This document shows, piece after piece, positions 1-5,507 of a stretch of 7,074 bases of DNA. The first letter of the stretch is position 1, and every line of letters begins with the position of its first letter. A program made the translations under genes and the position numbers. The notes under the pieces are model-generated. The model searched no databases and was not told where the DNA came from. It saw only the letters and a program-made list of their open reading frames with translations. The stretch comes from an archaeon (GTDB lineage Archaea; Asgardarchaeota; Hermodarchaeia; Hermodarchaeales; Hermodarchaeaceae): positions 1 through 7,074 of the forward strand of contig JABXGY010000018.1 of NCBI GenBank assembly GCA_016550395.1, read 5' to 3'.

Positions 1-36
1 GGTCCCAGGATTGAGGAGTCTCCATGATTTACCACC

Positions 37-110
37 GAGAAGCCAACTAGGGCAGGTTAGTGGTTGGGTAAACCATTGTTATATGTTTAGTGGATTTTTT
101 GTGGGTTTTT
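37..110 (+). other. Hairpin and T-rich stretch at the left edge; possible transcript end or mobile-element scar
   Basis: Bases 43-49 (CCAACTA) can pair with 61-67 (TGGTTGG) in a 7-bp stem with one G-U pair. T6 (95-100) and T5 (105-110) tracts follow. This could be the 3' end of an upstream transcript. The order GAAGCC (39-44), hairpin, GGGTA (66-70) also resembles the right end of IS200/IS605-type TnpB elements, but no transposase coding sequence is visible and the match is partial. The rest of 1-194 holds only the promoter of the next gene, with no convincing coding sequence. Confidence 0.2.
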
Positions 111-142
111 CGCAATAAAATTTACATTTTTTAGCGTCAGCC

Positions 143-153
143 CGATATTTTTA
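143..153 (+). promoter_or_regulatory. Possible TATA box of the Roadblock gene
   Basis: An AT-rich block, ATATTTTTAA, lies about 45 bp before the ATG at 195. An archaeal start site about 25 bp downstream would give a leader of roughly 20 nt that includes the GAGG ribosome-binding site at 185-188. A second AT-rich block at 114-133 is an alternative. Composition is the only evidence. Confidence 0.25.
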
Positions 154-194
154 AGGGGTTATTCGGCGCGATAGTAGTCTATCTGAGGTTCGAG

Positions 195-590
195 ATGGCT
201 GACGAGATGGCGAGAACGATAGTACACGATGCAAATCACGAAGAAATCCTTCGTGAAGTAGTAACGGAACTTGAACAGCATAGTGATGTAAAAGGATGGG
301 CAATTATCAGCCAAGAGGGATTGCTAATCGAGCACCGGATGCCACCAACTGTGAACCCACATCTACTCGCTGGAAACGCAGCAGCCCTCGCTCATTCAGC
401 ACAGGTCGTCATTAGTCAAACTGACTCTGGACCCATGAAAACCATCCATCTTGACGGAGAACGGAATTTCCTTATTTTAGTGGGTGGCGAATTTCAAATC
501 ATTTTTCTCGTAATGGCTAAACAAGGAACTGATCTCCAGCCTCTTGGAGAATTTCTTGCAGCTGCGGCTAATAAATTCCAGTCGCAGTAA
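195..590 (+). CDS. Roadblock/LC7 domain protein (MglB-like)
   Basis: This 131-residue protein is a single Roadblock/LC7 fold. It has an N-terminal helix (about 14-30), a strand pair around VKGWAIISQEGLLIEH (32-47), a long Ala-rich helix (56-75), strands 81-107 including GERNFLILVGGE, and a C-terminal helix (114-131). Family members dimerise and usually serve as partners or GTPase-activating proteins of small Ras/MglA-like GTPases in the cytoplasm or at membranes. No GTPase lies in this window, so the partner is unknown. The start at 195 fits GAGG at 185-188 with 6 nt spacing; an in-frame ATG at 207 is a weaker alternative. It converges tail-to-tail with the deaminase gene, leaving 10 bp between stops. 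The family call is firm; the specific role is not visible. Confidence 0.85.
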   Translation: MADEMARTIVHDANHEEILREVVTELEQHSDVKGWAIISQEGLLIEHRMPPTVNPHLLAGNAAALAHSAQVVISQTDSGPMKTIHLDGERNFLILVGGEFQIIFLVMAKQGTDLQPLGEFLAAAANKFQSQ

Positions 591-600
591 ATAGAACCAA

Positions 601-1116
601 CTATTCTTTTTCTACAAAATCAATCTCAATACCTGATTCCTGGAGCATTTCTATGCCATCTTTGTCAGGGTATTGACGCTTTACAATAACGCGTGCTATT
701 CCTGCATTAATCAGCATTTTCGCACAAATGGTACAGGGTGAATGAGTGACATAGAGGGTAGCATCGCGACTGCTTACTCCATGGAGCGCACATTGAATGA
801 TAGCGTTTTGTTCAGCGTGGACACCACGACAGAGCTCATGACGCTCACCTGGTTTTACTCCCGTTGTTAGTCGCAGACAGGTTTCTGTGGTACAATGCTC
901 CATATTTGCAGGAGCACCATTATACCCAGTCGATAGGATATGCTTGTCGCGAACCAAAACAGCACCTACCTGCCTGCGAACACAGGTAGATCGAGTGGCA
1001 GCTAACTCGGCAAACCGGATGAAATATTCATCAATTGTCGGTCGTTTCCTCTCTAGCCCTGGTTGTGTTTTTGAAGGGATTAACCCTTCATTTTGAATGT
1101 CTATAGATTTTGGCAT
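601..1116 (-). CDS. Deoxycytidylate (dCMP) deaminase, ComEB-like
   Basis: This 171-residue zinc-dependent deaminase probably converts dCMP to dUMP, the precursor of dTMP. The zinc and catalytic signature is complete: H100-A-E102 (in GVHAEQNAII) followed by P127-C128-T-I-C131. E102 is the proton shuttle; H100, C128 and C131 bind zinc. The block TRSTCVRRQVGAVLVRDK (41-58) and the conserved cysteines C75, C80 and C96 are typical of dCMP deaminases rather than cytidine deaminases or RibD. About 25 N-terminal residues precede the RPTIDEYF start of the fold, a modest extension. It is the second gene after pyrG, 30 nt behind it on the same strand, so co-transcription is likely. Upstream only a weak AGGA is seen, 10-14 nt from the ATG. 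No kinetic or allosteric property can be read from the sequence. Confidence 0.9.
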   Translation of the reverse strand: MPKSIDIQNEGLIPSKTQPGLERKRPTIDEYFIRFAELAATRSTCVRRQVGAVLVRDKHILSTGYNGAPANMEHCTTETCLRLTTGVKPGERHELCRGVHAEQNAIIQCALHGVSSRDATLYVTHSPCTICAKMLINAGIARVIVKRQYPDKDGIEMLQESGIEIDFVEKE

Positions 1117-1146
1117 TGTGGTAGAATCCTAATAAGGCGCTTCCCC

Positions 1147-2826
1147 TTATTGCCCTTGTCCTATGGCATGTTTTCGTTTCAGAATTGCGTCAATGAAGGC
1201 AAGATATAGAGGATTGGGTTGATCAGGACGCGATGTGTATTCGGGATGGAACTGGGTACCTACCACCCAATAGCGGTTGGTAAGTTCGATGGCATTGATG
1301 ATCTTGCCCGATAAATCAGTTGCTGAAACTATGAGACCCTCTTTTTGCGCTCTTTTCGCAGGTTCCCACATAAGGTGATAACGGTGACGGAATCGCTCAC
1401 GAATCTTTGATTTCTTATAGATTTTGTGGAGTTTGGTCTTCGGAAGAACCCTTATGGGATGTCCTGCGAGTCGCATAGTCCCTCCTTTCTCTTCGATTTC
1501 TCGTTGTTCAGGGAGTAAGTCGACAACGGGGTAGGGGGTTTTAGGATCTAGCTCAGTGCTATTCGCTTTTTTCATTCCTAGCCCATATCGGCATAAGGCG
1601 ACGAATAATAGCTGCGCCCCAAAACAAATTCCCAGATAAGGAAGATCCTCTTCAACCGCAATCCATGCCGATCGAATCATTCCTTCAGTTCCCCGCGTTC
1701 CAAATCCGGGTGTTAGAAGAATACCGTCATATTTGAGGAGTTGATCCTTCGCATCATTACTTTGCTCTAGTTGTTCGGCATCAACCATTTCAATCGTTGT
1801 TGCTGCACCCAAATGTGCCCCAGCGTGTCTCAATGATTCATAGATACTCACGTAGGTATCAGCCATGGCCACATATTTTCCAGGCATAGCGATCCGGACG
1901 TTTTCAGTTGGATGGAGGAACCGGTTGACTACCTCCTCCCAATTTTGCATACCTGTGGGTGGGTGAGCTATCATCTCTAATTGTTGAAGAATTATTGCAT
2001 CAAGCCCCTGTTCATAGAACTTTAATGGGAGTTCGTAGATTTCTTTCAAATCCGGATTTGAAATCACAGCTTCAGGTAAGACGTTGCTATAAAGAGCAAT
2101 TTTTCGACGGCTCTCCTTTGTAAGAGCACTCTCACTTCGTGCAATGATAATATCGGGCTGAAGTCCCCTTGAGAGTAACTGTTTAACAGAATGTTGTGTG
2201 GGTTTTGTTTTCATCTCTCCTACTGTTGCCAAGAGGGGGACTAAAGTAACATGAACTAACAATGTGTTTCCTGACCCCTGTTCGAGGCGGAACTGTCGAA
2301 TAGCTTCTAAAAATGGATCTGCCTCAATATCTCCAACTGTACCTCCGATTTCAACCATTATTACATCAAGCTTGTTCCGTTCGCGTTTTCCAGCTTTAGC
2401 GATCTCAACTAATCTTCGCTTAATCTCATCCGTGATATGAGGAATAATCTGAACGGTTTTTCCTAAAAACTTTCCAAGGCGTTCTTGTAAAATGACACTC
2501 AGATAAATTTGTCCGGATGTGATGTTATTCCGGGGATGTATTGCCCGACCAATAAACCGTTCATAGGTACCAAAGTCTTGGTCTACCTCTGCTGTGATAT
2601 AACGGAAACTTGGAGCTGGATTGAATTCAAAAATCTGATCAGTGATAAAAGGTTCCCCATGCTCCACGGGATTTAATGTCCCTGGATCTACATTCAAATA
2701 TGGGTCAATTTTCACTAAATCGACCTCATAGCCCCGAAATTGTAACAGCTTAGCAATACTTGCGGTGGTATGACCTTTCCCTATCCCTGATAATACACCA
2801 CCGGTCACAAAAATGAACTTAGGCAT
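1147..2826 (-). CDS. pyrG: CTP synthase (glutamine-hydrolysing)
   Basis: This 559-residue cytoplasmic enzyme makes CTP from UTP, ATP and glutamine. The N-terminal synthetase domain (1-280) has the P-loop TGGVLSGIGKG (8-18), IDPYLNVDPGT (40-50), HGE (56-58), VDQDFGTYERF (81-91), EIGGTVGDIE (159-168) and KTKPTQHS (206-213). The C-terminal class I glutaminase domain (about 300-555) has the nucleophile C401 in GICFGAQ, ANSTE (421-425), GGTMRL (448-453), RHRY (480-483) and the H527/E529 pair in FHPEY. Full length matches the family. Two oddities stand out: about 13 extra residues between F60 and E80, and TPGFG (372-376) where most members have PGGFG. The start is supported by AGAGGAAAT directly before the ATG. 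The gene leads a pair with the dCMP deaminase. The enzyme call is secure. Confidence 0.97.
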   Translation of the reverse strand: MPKFIFVTGGVLSGIGKGHTTASIAKLLQFRGYEVDLVKIDPYLNVDPGTLNPVEHGEPFITDQIFEFNPAPSFRYITAEVDQDFGTYERFIGRAIHPRNNITSGQIYLSVILQERLGKFLGKTVQIIPHITDEIKRRLVEIAKAGKRERNKLDVIMVEIGGTVGDIEADPFLEAIRQFRLEQGSGNTLLVHVTLVPLLATVGEMKTKPTQHSVKQLLSRGLQPDIIIARSESALTKESRRKIALYSNVLPEAVISNPDLKEIYELPLKFYEQGLDAIILQQLEMIAHPPTGMQNWEEVVNRFLHPTENVRIAMPGKYVAMADTYVSIYESLRHAGAHLGAATTIEMVDAEQLEQSNDAKDQLLKYDGILLTPGFGTRGTEGMIRSAWIAVEEDLPYLGICFGAQLLFVALCRYGLGMKKANSTELDPKTPYPVVDLLPEQREIEEKGGTMRLAGHPIRVLPKTKLHKIYKKSKIRERFRHRYHLMWEPAKRAQKEGLIVSATDLSGKIINAIELTNRYWVVGTQFHPEYTSRPDQPNPLYLAFIDAILKRKHAIGQGQ

Positions 2827-2888
2827 ATTTCCTCTTGGACTAACCGATACATAAGCCTAGCGGTAAATCCGTGAATGCCCTCACCATT

Positions 2889-2913
2889 ATGCTTTAATAC
2901 CTGTTTTAAGCAT
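2889..2913. promoter_or_regulatory. Imperfect palindrome in the divergent pyrG / membrane-protein promoter region
   Basis: ATGCTT (2889-2894) is mirrored by AAGCAT (2908-2913). With two further inner pairs, 8 of the outer 9 positions pair. Both strands carry TATA-like sequence here: CTTTAATA (2892-2899) for the rightward gene, and its complement in the TATTAAAG region for pyrG. The palindrome could therefore be an operator covering a back-to-back promoter, or only paired TATA boxes. The regulator is unknown. Confidence 0.3.
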
Positions 2914-2937
2914 CTACTCGGCTGAGGGATTGGAGCT

Positions 2938-3288
2938 TTGCCTCGACTCAAGTCGATTAGACAATCTCAAGCCAAGTTTTGGGCACTATTCTGTCTCGCT
3001 CTTCTCTTTCCAACAGGCTTCTACTTAGCATTCCAGACCATTGATATATCAAATTGTTACTACGAAGCCCCAGATCTGGCTACTACTCCTTTTCTTTATA
3101 CCAATAATCCTAAGGTAATGACACCCGAAGCAATCGACAAAGCATCCATACTCACCGAGCATCCTTTATTGTGGTTCCTGGATCGAATCACAGAGTGTCG
3201 TATTCGAGCAGTCCTTATTGCCTTAACCATCATACTTCTCATGCTGCTTGTGATGGCTTTTGCCCACACCATCCGTCCACAGAAGTAA
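2938..3288 (+). CDS. Small two-helix membrane protein, TTG start, function unknown
   Basis: This 116-residue protein resembles no family I recognise. A basic N-terminus (about 1-13, RLKSIRQSQAK) is followed by a hydrophobic helix (about 13-33). A polar, probably external loop (34-88) contains C40 in NCYY and C87, and a second strong hydrophobic helix (89-110) leads to a basic tail. The predicted topology is both ends inside. TTG at 2938 is the only start that keeps the first helix; the next ATG is residue 61. GAGGG at 2924-2928 gives 9 nt spacing. It diverges from pyrG across 111 bp, and the structured repeat begins directly after its stop. The coding call rests on the two well-formed helices and the ribosome-binding site. 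The paired loop cysteines could form a disulfide, which is inference. Confidence 0.6.
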   Translation: MPRLKSIRQSQAKFWALFCLALLFPTGFYLAFQTIDISNCYYEAPDLATTPFLYTNNPKVMTPEAIDKASILTEHPLLWFLDRITECRIRAVLIALTIILLMLLVMAFAHTIRPQK

Positions 3289-3420
3289 CTCCAGGGAATG
3301 TATGTGGGATTCTGGGGTGACTGGGAAGCACCCTAGAATGCGGGATTGACCGCAACGTACAGGCAGACCCTATTTTTGACGAACCCTAAGACGACCTCCT
3401 GCATTGGTCTGCCTGTACCA
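3289..3420 (+). repeat. Structured tandem element, copy 1
   Basis: This is the first of two related non-coding units, starting right behind the stop codon at 3288. Stem A pairs 3309-3319 (ATTCTGGGGTG) with 3329-3339 (CACCCTAGAAT): 11 pairs, one G-U, with a 9-nt loop containing GGGAAG. A small GCGG/CCGC hairpin (3340-3353) may follow. Stem B pairs 3357-3369 (GTACAGGCAGACC) with 3406-3418 perfectly over 13 bp, with a 36-nt loop that begins CTATTTTT. The 5' bases 3289-3294 (CTCCAG) can instead pair with 3312-3317, which would disrupt stem A. The element may act as RNA (3' UTR, small RNA) or as a DNA palindrome of a repeat family. Strand is given for the RNA reading but is not proven. The spacer to copy 2 (3421-3471) holds only a 5-bp ATGGC/GCCAT hairpin (3436-3455). 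Confidence 0.7.
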
Positions 3421-3471
3421 CTTCACACTAACAAAATGGCATATCCCATCGCCATACTTCCATTAAAACCA

Positions 3472-3593
3472 CTCTAGGAAAAGGGTGGGTTTCTAGGGTG
3501 AAGGGAAGCGCCTTAGAAATGGTGGATTAGACCCCCGCACGTACAGGCAGACCCTATTTTTAACAAGCCTCCAGCTTTGGTCTGCCTGTACCA
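3472..3593 (+). repeat. Structured tandem element, copy 2
   Basis: This is the second unit, with the same layout as the copy at 3289-3420. Stem A pairs 3490-3500 (TTTCTAGGGTG) with 3509-3519 (CGCCTTAGAAA) in 11 pairs, two of them G-U, with an 8-nt loop that keeps GGGAAG. Against copy 1 the outer pair flips from A-T to T-A, and other positions change between Watson-Crick and wobble pairs, so pairing survives where sequence does not. Stem B (3541-3553 with 3579-3591) has both 13-nt arms identical to copy 1, while its loop is 25 nt instead of 36. The alternative 5' pairing, CTCTAG (3472-3477) with CTAGGG (3493-3498), is also kept. Confidence 0.7.
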
Positions 3594-3600
3594 TTTTTTT
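3541..3600 (+). terminator. Hairpin followed by T7 after copy 2
   Basis: The 13-bp perfect stem (3541-3553 / 3579-3591) is followed three bases later by T7 (3594-3600). This fits transcription termination of rightward transcripts from the small membrane gene or of an RNA made from the repeats, just before the PadR promoter. The 25-nt loop is longer than in a classical intrinsic terminator, and copy 1 lacks a T-run. Confidence 0.45.
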
Positions 3601-3613
3601 GACATTCATTAAG

Positions 3614-3621
3614 TTTATATA
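3614..3621 (+). promoter_or_regulatory. Archaeal-type TATA box of the PadR operon
   Basis: TTTATATA, preceded by purines (AAG), is the best TATA match in the window. A start about 25 bp downstream would fall near 3645 and give a leader of roughly 105 nt to the PadR ATG at 3750. The first putative operator begins two bases after it, so a bound repressor would obstruct transcription-factor or polymerase loading. Confidence 0.55.
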
Positions 3622-3622
3622 G

Positions 3623-3642
3623 ATGTACCTATCGATATACAT
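3623..3642. promoter_or_regulatory. Putative PadR operator 1
   Basis: The 20-mer ATGTACCTATCGATATACAT carries the ATGTA/TACAT dyad at its ends. PadR regulators commonly bind ATGT/ACAT dyads in their own promoters, usually with shorter spacing than the 12 bp seen here. It abuts the TATA box at 3614-3621 and would cover the expected start region. A GCAT follows 6 bp later (3649-3652), as at the second site. Confidence 0.5.
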
Positions 3643-3673
3643 AGCGTGGCATGGTATAACGGTTAACGAGATT

Positions 3674-3693
3674 ATGTATCTATCAATGCACAT
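3674..3693. promoter_or_regulatory. Putative PadR operator 2
   Basis: ATGTATCTATCAATGCACAT matches the first site (3623-3642) at 16 of 20 positions and keeps ATGT-N12-ACAT. It lies exactly 51 bp further on, close to five helical turns, so two bound dimers would sit on the same DNA face. It too is followed 6 bp later by GCAT (3700-3703). It probably lies within the transcribed leader. Confidence 0.45.
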
Positions 3694-3749
3694 GGTCTCG
3701 CATACCAAACCTGTCCCCAAAACAACCGCTCTCAGGCGGAGAACACACA

Positions 3750-4226
3750 ATGCCTAAACAGAAACCTCTTGAATCATGGGAAAGCGACGTTCGCCGAGGT
3801 CTCCTCAGACTCCTTGTCCTCGCCGTCATCAAGGAATCGAAGTCGACCTTTGGTTACGAGATTGCCCAGAGTATCAAAAAACGCACCGCTGAACGTCTTA
3901 TCGTACAAGATGGCACCCTTTACCCGTTGCTCCGCCGTCTGGAAGACCAAAAAATGGTCCGCAGCACCTGGAATGTGGCTGGTGAACGTCCACGGAAATA
4001 CTACCAGCTTACGGCAGCTGGTGAAAAAGACCTCTTAGCAATGCTAGAGTTCTGGAACGATCTAGTACTCTCTTTAGATCCCCTCTTCCGCAGTATAGTG
4101 GTGGGGCGTGAAGCAAACGGCGATTACCAAGAACAAATCCAGTTCTGTACAAGTTGCGGGAACCAAGTCTTTCCTGGAGCTATCTTCTGTGCGAACTGCG
4201 GAGCGGAATTAACAGAAAGTGAATAG
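3750..4226 (+). CDS. PadR family transcriptional regulator with C-terminal zinc ribbon
   Basis: This 158-residue protein has a PadR winged helix-turn-helix (about 12-105): FGYEIAQSIKK (34-44), the recognition segment GTLYPLLRRLE (55-65) and the wing GERPRKYYQLTAAGE (78-92). A long dimerisation helix follows (about 93-118). The tail carries a zinc ribbon with C133-x2-C136 and C147-x2-C150, the last in FCANCG. PadR proteins are dimeric, usually autoregulatory repressors; the ribbon adds a possible metal, redox or protein-contact module. The ATG at 3750 has GGAG at 3738-3741, 8 nt away. It lies three bases before the HAAS membrane protein gene, and PadR genes next to HAAS/DUF1700 proteins are a known pairing, so the two probably form a regulator-sensor unit. 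The upstream ATGT-N12-ACAT sites suggest autoregulation. Confidence 0.9.
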   Translation: MPKQKPLESWESDVRRGLLRLLVLAVIKESKSTFGYEIAQSIKKRTAERLIVQDGTLYPLLRRLEDQKMVRSTWNVAGERPRKYYQLTAAGEKDLLAMLEFWNDLVLSLDPLFRSIVVGREANGDYQEQIQFCTSCGNQVFPGAIFCANCGAELTESE

Positions 4227-4229
4227 AAA

Positions 4230-5390
4230 ATGTCTAAAGAATATGGAACTAACGACGAATTTTCAGGTAATGGGAATCCTCCACATACACCTAAACCTGG
4301 TGATGAGGCTTCAGCTCGAAAAATCATCGCAGACTATCTTGATCAAGTGAAAGCCCGATTACCTCGTGAAGTTGCAGCCGAGGTAATTCCTGAACTTCGA
4401 TCGCACCTCATGGAACAAGCAAGTCAACCCAGCGGACAATTAACCAGTGCTGGCGCGTGGGACGCTGTGGTCGCTATGGGTAGCCCCGATATTGTGGCTC
4501 GCGAGTTCCGACGAGAAAGTGAAACCCCCGACATTGACAGAGCTCAAAGTTTCCTTGAAGCCCTCACCCCGAGAAATCGCCAGATTTTCTGGTGGGTTAT
4601 CGTAGGAATCGTCATCGCAGACCTTGTGCTAATTGCATACATCGTGTCAGTTGTATTAATCAATATTTCAACAACTCCATGGACTTTCTTTACCCCTTGG
4701 ATTTTGACGGGAGTAGCAGCACAAGTCTGGGTGTTTGCGGGCATTGCGATATCTTATCTAGTATTGTTACTCTTATCCCATCCTGAAGGTGCTCCGTTAA
4801 TGGAACTCCTGCGGAATATCTTCGAGGAGTCCAAAGAGAAAGAAGACCGCGTTCCTCGAACCCAACGTCGGGTTCAGAAGCGCGTGAAGAAATACAACGA
4901 ACTTACCGGTCGAACCCACCTCTTGGGGCAAATGATCGGTCACATCATTGGAATCACGGTTGCAATTGTCTTTGCAGTTATGTTACCAATTTTGGTACCA
5001 ACCTATCCAATCTTTGATATTCAAGTGCTTTACTGGCTGGCTATTATTGGCCTGACTAATGCAGCCCTAACCGCAATTCGAATCCTTGTCGGAGACAGCT
5101 CACTTGCGGCTGCAAGACTGCTAGCGTCAATCGATGTCCTCTATGGAATCGTTGGATTATGGATGGTCACCCTGTTCTTCTATGGACCACTATCCTTCCC
5201 CATTCCATTCTGGAACGCAGGTCAATGGTTCCTACTATACTGGAAACCGTACGCAATGTTGTTTGCATGGCTTGCCCCTCTATTGATCCTCCTCATTATC
5301 GTAGGTATGACTATCCAACTCATCCAAGTCAACGTCTACATCCAACCCCTTTACAATGGGTACACTATTACAACTGAAGATCTAGCCTAA
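4230..5390 (+). CDS. HAAS-domain polytopic membrane protein (partner of PadR)
   Basis: This 386-residue protein has a disordered polar N-terminus (1-27). A helical HAAS/DUF1700-like domain (about 28-98) follows, with the telltale LPREVAAEVIPELRSHL (44-60) and MGSPDIVAREFRRE (83-96). About six hydrophobic helices come next: 119-144, 157-183, 232-256, 264-285, 295-318 and 343-366. A charged cytoplasmic loop (196-228, ESKEKEDRVPRTQRRVQKR) splits helices 2 and 3. HAAS proteins are membrane-anchored helical sensors encoded beside PadR regulators; how they signal is poorly known. The ATG follows the PadR stop by three bases with no good ribosome-binding site, which suggests translational coupling. 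The helix count is by eye. The membrane part shows no transporter or enzyme motif I recognise. Confidence 0.75.
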   Translation: MSKEYGTNDEFSGNGNPPHTPKPGDEASARKIIADYLDQVKARLPREVAAEVIPELRSHLMEQASQPSGQLTSAGAWDAVVAMGSPDIVAREFRRESETPDIDRAQSFLEALTPRNRQIFWWVIVGIVIADLVLIAYIVSVVLINISTTPWTFFTPWILTGVAAQVWVFAGIAISYLVLLLLSHPEGAPLMELLRNIFEESKEKEDRVPRTQRRVQKRVKKYNELTGRTHLLGQMIGHIIGITVAIVFAVMLPILVPTYPIFDIQVLYWLAIIGLTNAALTAIRILVGDSSLAAARLLASIDVLYGIVGLWMVTLFFYGPLSFPIPFWNAGQWFLLYWKPYAMLFAWLAPLLILLIIVGMTIQLIQVNVYIQPLYNGYTITTEDLA

Positions 5391-5405
5391 CTATCCTCTT
5401 CCCTC

Positions 5406-5451
5406 GGGGTAGTACATAGTGGATTGTACTACCCCACTATTCTCTTTTTTT
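5406..5451 (+). terminator. Strong hairpin-T7 terminator of the PadR-HAAS operon
   Basis: GGGGTAGTACA (5406-5416) pairs perfectly with TGTACTACCCC (5425-5435) around an 8-nt loop, 15 nt after the membrane-protein stop. A T-rich tail ends in T7 (5445-5451). It separates the operon from the acetyltransferase gene. Confidence 0.8.
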
Positions 5452-5507
5452 CTCACAAACCTTATCAACAGCTATGTGTATTCGTGGCTTATACTGAGGG
5501 TTTCTAA

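Noticed and set aside
2..118. Open frame running in from the left edge to TAA at 116-118
   Set aside because: It crosses T-rich, promoter-like sequence and reads as low-quality peptide with no family motif. It is too short and truncated to call a gene.
3357..3420. tRNA-like element, because the hairpin ends in ...TACCA
   Set aside because: No D, anticodon or T-arm layout can be drawn. The 13-bp stem with a 36-nt unstructured loop does not fit a tRNA.
3437..3478. 13-codon frame starting ATGGCATAT between the two repeat units
   Set aside because: There is no ribosome-binding site, it is too short to judge, and it lies in the diverged spacer between repeats.
3289..3600. CRISPR array
   Set aside because: There are only two units 183 bp apart, with diverged sequence and long internal hairpins. 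There are no short regular repeats with unique spacers and no cas genes.
3493..3750. 85-codon minus-strand open frame across the second repeat and the PadR promoter
   Set aside because: Its peptide is low in recognisable structure, it overlaps the hairpins, TATA box and operators, and it has no supporting ribosome-binding site. It is best explained as chance.
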